A model generated the notes under the pieces. It searched no databases. It had not been told where the DNA came from and saw only the letters and a program-made list of their open reading frames with translations. This document shows positions 11,698-24,900 of a stretch of 64,000 nt of DNA, piece after piece. Position numbers and translations under genes: made by a program. The DNA lies in NCBI RefSeq assembly GCF_033568475.1, contig NC_133122.1, forward strand, positions 149,682,861 through 149,746,860, read 5' to 3'. Numbering within the stretch: the stretch's first letter is position 1; every line of letters starts with the position of its first letter. The DNA is from Henckelia pumila. Lineage: Eukaryota; Streptophyta; Magnoliopsida; Lamiales; Gesneriaceae.

Positions 11698-13860
11698 CTA
11701 AATGATTTATATATATATATTACTAAATGAATAAAATCAAGTTATATATTTGAGATAGACGAAAAAAATATTGCCTATGTAATTCAAAAGGAAGGTGTAT
11801 ATCACACACATTTAATAATTAATAATTAATAATAATGAGTTCCCAGATTTATACTATACTAATAAATTGTTTATAAGATGAAGGAATCCGAGACGAGATG
11901 GAAATTGATGTCGCAACAGTAATCAACAATAAATAACATTTCCTTGTGTTAAATAAATATAATAACTCGAAAATGATATACGGGAGGGATAATTATAATT
12001 TTAGTGTCAGATTTATTATTTTATTCTATTGTATTCTATATTTATTTTCTCGAAACGATAAACTGATAAACTCTAGTTTCTTGAAGTTTATCAACTGATT
12101 ATTGTGGTTGACAAATGCAGGCACTAAATGATGTTCAAGAATCAAGATAAAGACCTCTGACTTTTTTAATTTAATTTTATTATCATTCATTTTCTAATTA
12201 CTTACTTCCTTCGTTTCAAAAATATATAGTTCTACTTCTTTTTAACACAAATTAAAAAAAAAATTTGAGAAAATAAATTTTATACAAATTTTTTATTTTA
12301 TCTCTATTTAATGTATTAAAAAATGATTGCACAATTTTCAAGGTTTGTTAATAGGGTTATATTAGTAAAGGTATATGACTATATATTTGGGACAAAAAAA
12401 AAACGTGAATGATATAATTGAAACGAAGGGAGTATTAAACATTACAATTTATTTTGTTCGAACAAACTCGAGTTTAAACTATAAGATATATATTTTGAAC
12501 CGTCTAAATATTTATCTTCACGTAATAAATCGTGAATATGTTCGATTTTTCAAGCCGAAGCTCCGAGAGTCAAAATTTCTGAAGCATCCAGGCTTCGATT
12601 TAATTCAAGTTTCACTAAAATTAAATTTATTTTTCATCAAAAATACTGAAAATTTTTAAGAGAGATTGTCGTTTTTCCGGATATCTTTGTTTTTGTAATA
12701 TATAGTTTTAATCATTTTTTTTACATGATATTGATGTGACACCGACGTAATATTATGTATATAATAACACATCAACATTTTCAATAAAAAATAACTAAAA
12801 TTATTTAAAATAAAAAAATAATAAATCAAAATTTAAATTTAAAAACATAACATTACAATCATAAATTGACAAAATAACGCAACGAAACATGTAATTTTCC
12901 CAAATTTTTATATTCCATTCTAATTGTTTAGAGGCCAGAGGCATTAATTGACAAGAAGGGTAAATTGGTCATTCGATGAAGATTCCTTTTCGTGTTGAGT
13001 GTGGTTTTAGGCGGCTGAGTAAAAAGGGGAACGAGTCAATTATTATTGTGTCTCCTAAAACTCGGAACTCATTAATTTACTAAAAAAGCCCCATCGGCTG
13101 CTCCAAAATTCCCGGAGTACCCCACATGTTTCCTTCATCACTCATTATTTCTTATTTGCAATTATTAATTTTTTCCATCTCAAATTCATGAATTTAAAAT
13201 TTTAATTAACTTTAAAATTTTAAATTTGAAATTGCATTAACCTAATTTTTCCTCCAAAAAACTCAAAGCCACCTCCATCAACTAGATTATTAGGCTAGCT
13301 TGGGGAATTTTGACAAAAGAACTTCAACCTACGTTATGAAAAATTTTAATCTTTTTTTTAAAAATTAATTACTCGCCAACTTATTTTGCGATCACAAAAA
13401 ACTGCTGTGAGACGGTTTCATCGAATTAATTTTATAAAACTAATTTCTTATTTGAGTCACTCATGAAAAATTATTATTTTTTATTTCAAAAATATTAATT
13501 TTATAATTTTATTGTAATATGAGATAAATATTTACGATATTGTGTCACAATAAAATCTACTCATATAATTATACAAACTATTTAAAATTTTTCTAATTTG
13601 ATATTATCTCTGTGGTTTTCAAAAATACATATCAATTTTTGGATCTTTACTTTTTAATATTAAATATATGAAAATATTTTTAAAAATATAATATATTACG
13701 TTTATATCTTATATAATATCTTATCATCATAAAAAATTTCGTGAGACGATTTCTTATATATCAATTTAATAAGATGAATTTTATATTTAGGTTATTTATG
13801 AAAAAATATTATTTTTATGTCAAATATATTAATTTTATTATAAATTTGGGATGTGTTGAA
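11278..13860. other. AT-rich intergenic DNA, no gene seen
   Basis: Contains an (AT)n run at about 11660-11693 and long A/T tracts. The stretch 12160-12440 has GGAGTATT and TTCGTTTCAAAAATATATAGT words that look like a worn MITE. No ORF in it has recognisable motifs. Confidence 0.5.
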
Positions 13861-13864
13861 CCAC

Positions 13865-14216
13865 TATTCTAAAATACGACGCCTAAGAACGCCTAAGCAG
13901 TAGGCGGTCATCACTCACTCACCACCTCAATTTTTAGAAAATTGTTTGTTCAGGCGGTGTTGGAAAAATTGGCCGTTTAGGCGGTCTAGGCGCCTCCTAG
14001 ATGGGTAATAAACCGTTTAGGCTGTTCGGTTTTTTTTAAAAAAAATTAAATTTAAAAACATTAATAATTTTTTAAAAAAATGATTGAACTAATTTATGCA
14101 TGTTATGTTGAAACATATGCATAAAAAAATTATGCACATCAATAAGCATGATTAAAAAATATTAACGAAAATTTTGAATATTTTTATTCATATTTTGACT
14201 CATTTTGATAATATAA

Positions 14217-14259
<43 letters not shown>

Positions 14260-14375
14260 ATTAACTAATATTTTTTTTTTTAAAAAAATCGTCTATTACC
14301 GCACAGGAACCTATACGCTGGATGATGGGTTATGGGTGACTGCTCGCCTACTACTTAATGCTTTTTAGAACCTTA
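13865..14375. mobile_element. GCCTAGG-rich repeat, copy 1
   Basis: Bounded by ATTCTAAAATACGACGCCTA at the left and CTTTTTAGAACCTTA at the right, which are imperfect inverted ends. The interior carries TAGGCGGTC, TAGGCGCCTCCTAG and TTTAGGCGG words, then AT-rich DNA with an (AT)n run at about 14221-14253. Related to the next copy. Superfamily not determined. Confidence 0.5.
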
Positions 14376-14739
14376 GGTTAAACCACCTCACAAATAAAAA
14401 TATGTGAGACTATTTCATAAGAGATTTACTCTAATTTTTTATGTTAAAAGGGATATAATCATTTTAAAATAAAAAATATAGATAAATATAAAATAATATT
14501 TTATTAGATATGCTATTTATAGATAAATAAATTTTTTTAGGCTAAAATAGATTTTTATGATATTTTTTGCATTTAATTAAGATGAAGTGTTTTGAATTGA
14601 ATGTTCTTTTTTAAAAAAATCACAAATTATACAACGATTGCAAACTTAGTACTTAGTTACTCTAGGTTTTTCTTGAATTATATAAAAGTGTTTAATGCTT
14701 GATAAAAAATAATATTGCAAAAACTTAATGAATGCTCCT

Positions 14740-15540
14740 GAGCATGTTCTAAAAAGTGGTAGGCGATAAATTTGCGACCGCCTAGATTGTTTTTGCCTTG
14801 TTGTAGCCTAAATATTTAATTTTTTTTTATGTTTATCTCCATATTTCTTCAATAATTCATCTGTATATTAAATTCAAGCTCAAAATTCTAGACATATTCA
14901 TCATCTTCATTTGATACAAACTGATTTGAAAATATGTCATATATTTTTTTATAAAAAAATAATATATATATATATATATATATACACACGTCCGATTAAT
15001 GTAACAATGCCCAAAAACTTTGTTTTGTTTCTATTTTTTAATGTAATAATGTCCAAAAGCTTTGTCTTATTTCTACATTTTTCTTTACGGCCCCTAGGTA
15101 CACTTAAATCGGTATTTTAAAAAACGACAGGTGAACGATCATCCACTTCCTAGCATCTAACCATTTAGGTGGCCATCTTGGCAAGGTTTAGGAGGTTTTT
15201 TTAGCCTAAATATTTAATTCTTTATGTTAATCTAAACATTTCTTCTATAATATTTTTTTTAATCAAATTCAGAAACAATGTCAGTATGTTATATTCATAA
15301 TCTTCATCGGACACACCTTGATTGTCAAATATACCAAGTAATCTTTTTTAAAAAATAAAATTTTAAAATCAGAATATAAAATAAAAAAAATAGTACATCA
15401 ATCTAAGCGAATTTAGAGTTGTCAAAGCTGTAAATCGACGGTAGATTATTGTAACAACGTCCAGAGACATTGACTTTCTGAATATCAAAACGGTCGTCTA
15501 ACACCTATACGTTTCCTAGACGACGTCTTTTAGACCATGG
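14740..15540. mobile_element. GCCTAGG-rich repeat, copy 2 (possibly two fused copies)
   Basis: Begins GTTCTAAAAAGTGGTAGGCG and ends CCTAGACGACGTCTTTTAGA, matching the inverted-end pattern of copy 1. An internal segment at about 15107-15210 (AAAAAACGACAGGTGAACGA, TTTAGGTGGCCATCTTGGCA, TTTAGGAGG) repeats the theme, so two copies may be fused. Contains (AT)n at about 14962-14983. Confidence 0.45.
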
Positions 15541-16295
15541 CTTAAAATAAAGAACAGGAACATGGTAATAAGTGATCGTTTCATCAGAATTCTACTGCTG
15601 CAAGTACAATTTCAAATAAGTACAGGGGTGTGTTTGCAAACTTCCATTATGGCTTGGAAAGGCTATTGACAAAAGGAGGATGCTTTCAAAAGTGGAAAAA
15701 ATGCTCGGGATGAAAATGACGCATTGCTTGGAACAATCTGAACGTCACGTCTCCAAATAATACGTAAATAAATATAAATGTTTTTTAAAAACAAGAATCT
15801 TAAAGGCCCTTGAATATTGTGCTTGACAAGAAAGTCTTCTTGGTGCGGGAGAAATTTCCAGATAAAAATGGTAAATTTTTTGGATTTTTTAAACTAGGAT
15901 TCTATATTTAGAGCAATCCAATGGGCTTTTTATTAAGTTCTTGGAAGTTGGAAAGATCAAATCTTTTGTCTTTTACCTCCCGGAATACTTGATCTTTGCT
16001 TGAAAAATACCAGCTGTAAGCATCAGTCTCTTTGTCCTTGTTATTTTTTTTAGCATCTTTTCGAGTTCTCGCGAGAAGGGTTTGCACTCCACAGGCTTGT
16101 GTTTATGGCGACTTTGGTGCATTTGGAAAGTTTGGTTTGATTTTGCGTGTTTGATTTGTGTACTGACGGGGATTTGGTCTTTGTGATGATTTTCTTGTTG
16201 ACTTTCAAACATTCGCAACTTTTCTGGCTAAAAAAGATTGGAGGTTTTCACTTTGTTTTTCGGGTTTGAGAATTTGAGGAAGTGGGTGATGATTT
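15541..16295 (+). promoter_or_regulatory. Promoter and 5' leader of the TGA gene, with upstream ORFs
   Basis: If transcribed unspliced, the leader contains an 11-codon ORF at 16105-16140 (ATGGCGACTTTG...TGA), a 27-codon ORF at 16186-16269, and an ATG at 16289 whose 8-codon ORF ends at 16315, overlapping the main start (16296) out of frame. No clear TATA box was identified. The real transcription start and any leader intron are not visible from sequence. Confidence 0.5.
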
Positions 16296-19200
16296 ATGGC
16301 TGGTACAACGATTAAAATTGGTGCAGAGGATAATAATAGAAGAAGTGCCACTTCTGTGATGCCAAGCTTCTTCTCTCAGACGCCAGTTTCAAATCCCATG
16401 TATGTTTCTCTGCTGTACTCCATTTTTTTTAAATTTCTCTCTATTTTTTTTTTTTCATTTTTAAACTCCGTATTAACGCGAATATGTGGAATTTATTGCT
16501 ACTACAAGTTCTTGCCAATCTTTACTGGAAATTATTGTTGTATACTTCGCATTAATTTTATAGTCCATTGTTTCTATGGTTCAGTTTCATGTATTTCTTT
16601 TTAAGATAAGCAAAGGAGTGAAAACTGTAAACGGGAATCTGGTGAAATTTAAAATCAAAATAATCCGAATTTATTCTTCCAAGTATGAAAATAATTTATT
16701 TGCAACAGTACGACCTTTTTAAACAAGCCATTAGTTTGAGTTCTACTGAACTGTGCATGCTTTGAATCCAGTGTTGGATCTAATATGGTTGAAGATTTTC
16801 AAGATTGGACAAATCTTTAATCCTTGTACAATAGTAATAGAAAAATAACAAAACAGTTCTTTCTTCTGGTTAAAGCTGATGTACTATTGAATTGAGTTAA
16901 AAAGTTGTTGAAAAGGGGAAAAGTAGATAAGGCTGTAGTTTTAGTTGTATTTGTCAATTATTAACGAACATTTAATGCTTAATTAGTTGTGCTTATTGAA
17001 TTTCATGTAGCATAGTTACTCCCGCGAACCTTTTGTTGTGCACTTGTTCTTGTACCAGCATTTACTTGTTGGAGTTGGTTCACTAAAAACCACAGTTCAA
17101 GAAACCTAAAGGAGGTCCAGATGCATGTAAAAAGTAAAACGAGAAAGAAGCTAATTATGCTGATGTTCTTTTGTAAGCTATTAGTCCAAAAGAAGAGCCT
17201 AACTGAACTTACTAATCTTTCTCATAGTTTCTCGGAGAGCTAGTGCCAGATTGTTACATTTTTCATGCTTTGATGTACGAAAAAGTGTTTTTCGAATTCC
17301 TTATGTTGGAGTATATGTTCATTAGCTTACTAGAAGTGTACCTTGTGGATTGCAGGGGTGCAGAAGCTAACGCAACACAATCTTCGCGACTTTCAGATTA
17401 TGGGGTCCTCGAGCAATATTTGGGATTTCGCGTCGGAGATTCCAGTGGTATCAGCCAAAGTAAGTTTAATTCTTCTGTGTTTTGTTACTTGGTTTTTGTC
17501 AAGTTTCTTCAGTTTCATTCGGATCACAAGTCATGTTCCCGAACTTATACACGGTGCATTTGCTACCTTTAAAACATGGAAGTTGGTCGAGCCTTTGCTT
17601 TTATCTCTTGAGATTCTTGAAATGCTTTTAGCTATGGTGAAGGTGAAGATTGCCATTGATTAGCTGTAATTTGAAGTAGTTCAAAATTTTAATCCGGAGT
17701 GTCATCTGGCTTCACTGCCAGATTATGTCTTTCATCCAAGCAAGTTGTCTCATTGTTAGGTCCAAGATTTACTTCGACCGTGGATGGCCGACTATCAGGT
17801 GCTGATCTCCATTCTCAAGCATTCAATACAGTAAGTATCACTTATCTAATAGCTTTGTTCCTAAAATGCTTTATTGTATATGGAATTGGTTGTTCCGATT
17901 GTGATATGTTTTGTATGTCGAATATCTAGACTCATCCTTCAACCAGCACGCTTCTCCCGGGATCTCAATCAATACAGTTTCATAAGTCGCTGGCATCAAT
18001 GCCGAATATAGTCTCTGCACCTAGTGCTCAGCATGAGAACTGGGGAGATTCCAACATGGCTGATTCCAGCTCCCGTACGGATACTTCGACAGATGTGGAA
18101 CCTGGTGATAAAAATCCACAAGTGAGCTGTTTTTAATAATCTCCCAACAACGTGCCTGAAATTTGAGTTTATTGGCTCATGTTCATTAATTTCTTTACAC
18201 TGCATTTGTGAATGCACATTCATGCTTGTGGTGCAGTTTGAAATGGGTCAATCTGCAGCTGTGTTAATCTCTGATTCCACTGATAAATCAAAAGAAAGAA
18301 CCCAAGATCAAAAGGTTTTGCATTTTCCATGCGAGCTTTTATTTTAGTAAGTGCATGGTAACTTGCTTATTTGATTCTTACAATATTCTCTGATGTTCAG
18401 ACACAGCGAAGGCTTGCACAAAACCGTGAAGCTGCGAGAAAAAGCAGATTGAGGAAGAAAGTGCGTTTGTAATCTTTTGTTCGTTCTTGGTATTTCATCA
18501 CTTGAGAATTGTTGTATCGTTGCGGAAATCCTAGATCCTTGAAGTTATAATTTTTATGGGTTCTCTAGGCATATGTTCAGCAGCTGGAGAATAGTCGTTT
18601 GAAGTTAACACAAATAGAACAGGAAGTGCAGCGAGCGCGTCAGCAGGGCGTGTTCATCGCAAGCACAGCAGATCAATCTCATACGGGGAGTGCCAACGGT
18701 ACGGTTCTTTGGGCTAACTTACAGGGACACCCTCTGAAGAAGATCAACGCCTTGAAAGCTTCCTACGACGGAGGGGTGTAAATGTAATACTAGCTAGTTC
18801 TCATCGAGTGATCAAAACGAAATCTGATGGTTGTTTTATCCTCCAGGGGCGCTGGCGTTTGATGCAGAATATGCGCGGTGGATGGAAGAGCAGAACCGGC
18901 ACATAATTGAGCTGCGGACTGCAGTCAATTCACACGCAAATGATGCGGAGCTTCGTACTATTGTCAACAACGTGATAACGCACTTCAACGACGTTTTCAG
19001 GCTGAAAGGTAACGCTGCCAAGGTTGATGTGTTTCACATCTTACTAGGAATGTGGAAGACGCCAGCCGAAAGGTGTTTCCTGTGGATCGGTGGATTCCGT
19101 CCATCAGAACTCCTCAAGGTATATTAAATTTTGATGCAATGGAATAGGATATTATCATGCGGAAAACAAAGATCATGAGCGTTCACGATCCGGTTTTGAT

Positions 19201-19713
19201 ACTTGGCTTGTGATGTGATGTGATGTTGCAGCTTCTTGTGAACCAACTCGAGCCACTAACAGAGCAGCAATTGACGGGTATATTCAATCTGCAGCAATCA
19301 TCTCATCAAGCCGAAGATGCTCTTTCGCAAGGTATGGATGCATTGCAGCAATCTTTAGCCGAGACGTTGGCCTCTGGTTCCTCTGGATCCGAAGGTTCGT
19401 CTGGAAACGTGGCTAATTATATGGGACAGATGGCCATGGCCATGGGGAAGTTGGGAACTCTAGAAGGTTTTATTCGACAGGTAATATATATCTTCCCTAT
19501 AAATATATGTACTTTCCTGAGACGTCCCGTCCGACGGTATTGAGTGGTTTGTTCCTACATTATTAGGCTGACAACCTGCGGCAGCAAACTCTACAACAAA
19601 TGCATCGTGTACTAACAACCAAGCAATCAGCCCGCGCACTTCTCTTGATAAACGACTATTTCTCGAGGCTTCGTGCACTCAGTTCTCTTTGGCTCGCGAG
19701 GCCACAAGAATGA
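16296..19713 (+). CDS. TGA-type bZIP transcription factor, clade II (TGA2/5/6, TGA2.1-like)
   Basis: Nuclear bZIP factor that binds TGACG (as-1) elements and, in this clade, partners NPR1 in salicylic-acid and detoxification responses. Ten exons fit with GT-AG junctions and unbroken phase: 16296-16399, 17356-17459, 17700-17830, 17930-18121, 18237-18314, 18401-18460, 18569-18698, 18847-19118, 19232-19480, 19567-19713 (TGA), giving 488 codons. Residues about 204-236 hold the basic region (AQNREAARKSRLRKK) and the zipper start YVQQLENSRLKL. A C-terminal DOG1/TGA domain carries GMWKTPAERCFLWIGGFRPS, QQAEDALSQGM-like and NVANYMGQMAMAMGKLGTLE motifs and ends SSLWLARPQE. The N-terminal extension with DYGVLEQYLGFRV is like tobacco TGA2.1. 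The start is the first ATG in frame with exon 2; three upstream ATGs precede it. Confidence 0.93.
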
Positions 19714-21776
19714 TAGTCGTGGTGGTAGCGTTCTCCCCTCCCCTTGACGCAGAATGTGGTTAGCACGTGAAAGAAGAAATCAAATGGTAAAAAACTCGTC
19801 TAGGATGACGACTCCATGGTGGTTGCGAGGGATGTCGATTTGTAAAATATGGTGTAAGATCGTTGCAATGCATAGCTTCTTCGATCATGTCAGATTACTG
19901 GTTAGGTGTTGTATTCTGATTCTAGCGTTGGTAGAACAAGAAGCAATGTTTAGTAGAGGTATTTTAGGAGGAAGATTAGGTGACATGTTATAAAGAAAGT
20001 TAAATAATTCAAATTCAAAATAATGCTCTGGTTTCGCAATATTTTAATTTCTACACATAATTTCCATTCATTTCATCTATAACATATATGTATATTTGTT
20101 CCCACCAAATGGCACTTGTATGTATCCACTTATCCGTACGTTTGATGGTGACTCCTGTTGAAGTTTTTGGATTGAATTGACATTTGATCGTTATTATTGA
20201 AGTTGGTACCTTGTCTTTGTCTCGATTGCTTGGCTTATTGAATCTTATTTGGCTTCTTTTTTATACCTTTTTTTTTGCGTTAAATGTTTACTTTTGAACA
20301 AGCAATTCTTCAAGTACTTTTTATTCGACCAACACTGAGAAAAACAATTGTAGAAAGAAAACTTCATAATATGTTTTTAAAACATTTTGTAAGAACTATC
20401 TTAATTAATTATATATAATGTCTACTTAATCTCATCGCCCTCTTATATATCATATATATATAACACGTGAATATATATTAGAGAAACAAGTTCAAAGTGA
20501 TATTGCTTGTGGGGGAGGATAAGTGGACGAGTATAGAAAGCAAAGGACCCAATAGGTATTTGGGACTGACGCTTTGTTGTTGTTCTAAAGGCATCGCATG
20601 TGCAATATGCGTTATCTCATATCCCCACCTCACATGCGGTTCTCGCATTTCTTACTTTCTTTAGCCGCATCTCCTCTTTGTATTCTCCTATGCCTCCCTA
20701 ACTTTAACTAAAGTGAAATGATTATATGTAAGTGAGAGGTCATCATATTCTGATAATAATAGTAATATATATAAACATTATTTTCTGAATCAAAATATAA
20801 TAAATTTTTATTTATATTTTTTTTAGTATCACGAGTCCTGCCGGGGTTTTTGGCTTCAACGTGAGATCAAAATTGCATTTCTTCTTTATTGAGAGAGATT
20901 TCTGCACTTAATATATGCTGCACAGAGAATGTTACTTCTTGTGTTCATTTTATACAACATGTTAATATCATCATATAAACATCTTGAATTAAAAAATATA
21001 TAAATAGTAATACTTTCGATCTAGCATGGACTGAGTCATATTTACAACAATTATGTCGTGATATTTTGCTATTATCTCGTGAGATTTTGCATTTAATGTA
21101 TCGTGAGATTTGATAAATTAAAATTTTGTATTGAATTTTTTATGATGTAAAAATTGTTGTACAAATTTGGTTGTACATATAGCATTGCTCAATGTCTCCT
21201 TCTGGACAACTGCTGCTTTCGCACTAGAAAAGCCAGAAGAGTGGTTATTTTGTTTGCACTACCAACGGCAAAATTGAACCTAACTTTAGCAAGTCATGTA
21301 CCACTAAATTAGTATTTGGTTATTGAGTTGTGACCGTTGTAATTGTTGACCAAATCCAATGTTGTCTTTGGATTCATGCTACGAAATAATTTAAAAGAAG
21401 TTAGTAAAATATAAATCAATAGACAAATAAAACACATTTAAATGAAAATAGAGAATTAATTTATATCTTTTCTTTGTGTATTTGCATAACAAGTTCACCC
21501 GGCTGATTTCACTGTTTTAGCTATTAATGCAACTGATGATATAGATTATAGAGTGAATAAAATATTTGATTTTTTTTTAAAGCAAATAAGATATTCTCTA
21601 TGTCCATGTATGAATTACATTCGATGGACACAAAAATAATAACACTTGATGCTAAATCTAACGATTTGAACATATAAAAATAAAAATTCATACTCACTTA
21701 ACAAATTAATATAAAAGGACATTAATTAACAGTGAATTAAAACCCCGCTTAAACCTCCTCGCTAATCCCCGGTCCC
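19714..21776. other. Intergenic region between TGA and MAP70 genes
   Basis: First ~350 bp is probably the TGA 3' UTR. The rest is AT-rich. Around 21040-21190 TCGTGATATTTTGC, TCTCGTGAGATTTTGC and TATCGTGAGATTTG repeat, resembling a small MITE. The final part is the MAP70 promoter. No gene is seen. Confidence 0.5.
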
Positions 21777-21785
21777 TATATAAAA
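21777..21785 (+). promoter_or_regulatory. TATA box of the MAP70 gene
   Basis: TATATAAAA lies 174 bp upstream of the MAP70 ATG, in a GC-richer setting (CGGTCCC...CCCACAC). It is followed by a CT-rich leader (TTTCTCTCTCTAC, TTCTCTCTCTAT) typical of plant 5' UTRs. Confidence 0.7.
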
Positions 21786-21950
21786 CCCACACATCTGGTT
21801 TCTCTCTCTACTGCGAATCCAATCCCACTAACCTTCCAAGTTCCCATTCTCTCTCTATATATATTACAAACACTTTACTTGCATTCACAAATTTCACATT
21901 TTTTGTTTCTGTTTTCGTACCGACCAGAAGAAGGGGGATTGGAGACTTCC

Positions 21951-24900
21951 ATGGGGAGTTATTATCAGAATTGCGTTAATGGAGAACCGGAGATACAGAG
22001 GCTGACGTCACCGGTTTCTTTCAAGCCGAAGAAGAAACCGTCCACGGTTTACTGCCGAGCCGGCCCGGAGGTGGATGACATTATTACGATGCTGCATGGC
22101 TCTGATCCAGTGCGTGTCGAGCTCACTCGCCTTGAGAACGAATGCCGAGGTATGTTCTTTTGTGGATTCATTAGTATCATATTGTGCTTGCTCAGATTGT
22201 GGGGTTTTTTTTTTTTGGATGAATAATGATTTGTTTGCTGGAAAAAAAAATTGGGTAAAGTTTGCTTCATCTGAGGCCTAGAACTTTACAAGTGCAGATT
22301 ACAAATTATAAGTTTCTCGATCACCCAAATGGAGTAATTTGTGTGTGTGTGTGTTTTTTTTTAATTTATTTTTTTGAGATTTGGGAAGAGCTATCGTTGT
22401 AGCTGGGTGAACTCAATATTATGAGTAGGTCTCAATACTGGTTCGGATATGTATATCTCACAAAATTAATTATTTTGTAATAATTGTATGCCGCGGTGTG
22501 GTTAATGCTTTGTCGTTTTTGAAATTCAAATTGGAAGGAGTAGTCTGTGTGTCTAGAAAACATGGACGTTTGTTTATGGATGGAGGCCTTGTTTTGTTTA
22601 GTATTCTTGTCGTTTATAGATAGATAGAAGATCAATCATGCAATTTTTGATATTCAAAAGCTAAAAAAAGTGGTCCATGGCTCCATGCTAGCTTTCAATT
22701 ATCACACACAGAATTTTGTGAATATGATGGTGGAATAATCATGGGAATAATTTTTCGATTGGAACTGTAGAAAAAAGAAGATGGAATATGAATGTGCTCA
22801 AGGTTACAGCCAGCAAAGCAAACGAATAAATGTTACATATTCTGGATAGCGTGTGGTTTCGTTGATGAGTGAAAGTAAAGTTAATTATTTTATCTTAAAA
22901 CAAAAACAGAAATAAAAATAAAAGTAAATTTTGAAGGCCCCACTTAATTCTGCCGTTGTAGCTTCCTTTATACATAATTTACCGATTTATAGATCTGGTC
23001 ATTTAACCAATTCTCCGCTTTTTTCGACTTTTTGGAATTAGGATTTCATCTAAGTTTTCAAAAACAAAAGGAAAAATTGAGTCATATGAAAACAAATAAC
23101 ATAAAAATAATCGTTTGTGTGTACTTAAGACTCTAGCAAATGCTAATTAATGTTTGTAATAATTCATATTAATGTGGGGTCCATTGATTTTTTAGTGGAC
23201 CCCACATTTATTATTAAATATCCAACCTCATATGGAAAAGCATGTTTCTTCAGTTACTTAACCATAAACTGATTAATCAGACTCCGACAGACGCTATTAT
23301 ATGATCAGGCATGATCAAGTTCAAAATTTTGAAAAAATAAAGCATTAATGTTGCAGAAACACAAAATATCAACGGTGAGGATAAAGCATTGCATTAATGT
23401 TGTATATAAAACAGTACATTCGTAGTGTGCTGAATACATATTTCCTCAAGTGCATTTTTATTTTCCTTTGGGAACGTTTTTGAAGCAAAAATCCTGCTCA
23501 GTTTCACGCTTATTCAACGGCATTAAAGTTTCTGCAATTGCATTCTGAACAAGGAAATCATTCCTTGTTACCAATCATATGGTGAACAATGTGTTTGAGG
23601 CTATTAATATTTAATAGTGTAGATAAGCACGTCTTTTGATATGCATTGGTGATTTCTTATGTGTTAATAAGTTCCATAAGGCCAAGTTTGGTGTTAAATG
23701 TTGTTCGACAATGTATCACTGTACCCAGATAACGAACCAATCTAATTCAGAAAGCAAGGCTAACTCAATTGAGCAACCTCTATTACCGTGTGTTTCTTCT
23801 TTGGCATTTTTGGTCACGGGGACGTTGAAGCACAATCTACTGCACTATCAGAAACCGCTTTCAGATTCTACCGTAAACATCAATATTGGTAGATTCTGTG
23901 AAGAATTATTGATTCGGAATAACTGATGTTAACATCAGAAACAATATGAAACCAAAATTGCATCAATCTATCTATCTTGTTCTTCCAAAAGTCTCCAAGA
24001 AATTTCCTACGAATTTATGAAAAACATGAAGAGATAGAAGAGGATGAAAGAATTAGTGTTGCTGTAACAATAGAAAATGACCCTACAAAATATTAATCTT
24101 GAATTTGAAAAGGGTCCAAGATGCATGCATATATATTATGCCCATTTAATAAGCATGGGTATGCTCCTGTAAAAAACCATTATTTATTCTAACCTTTCAT
24201 TCTTTCAGTAATTGATTCATGCAATGTACTTTCCATACCTTTCGTTCAGTAATAGATCTTTAATGGCCTGTTTTATGTGACCCACATTCATCTTCCACCA
24301 TTTGAGGGCTATTTAGTAGGTGCTTTTATCACGCAATGGAAGAACAAGTATGACTGCCAGCCTTTTATATGTATATAGATAGACATAGATATAGATATTT
24401 CTGTATATTTATATGTAAATATATATGTATTTTAAGAATTGAATGGAGAATAACTTAACAAATATGCAGATTGCAATGAAACTTGCGTTATAAAGTTGAC
24501 AAAGTTTACTCAAATTTCTGGTACATGTTATGTGCTGCTCATTCTTACCTAATACAGTGGCTGTGAATAAGCATATAATTGGAAAGCGCGGAACTTATTG
24601 GCTTGGAGATTAACAATTAACTATTCTTGATCATTGCTTCAGTTATTTGGCTAAGCTCTGGTTGAAGCATTTCATTCTTTTGGAGATTCTTTTTCTTTCG
24701 TTTACGTGTTTTCAGGAAGATAGGACCTCAATTAGAATGAGGCTGAAGTTCGCTAAGTTGTATTGCGCATTTATCATGATGCATTACAAGATGCGAAAAG
24801 TTACTGAGTTCCTGGGATGATAGATATATATACATTAAATGAACAAAACAAAATGTATCATCATTCAAACTTATAGGCATGTTAGATATTCAAAGAAATT

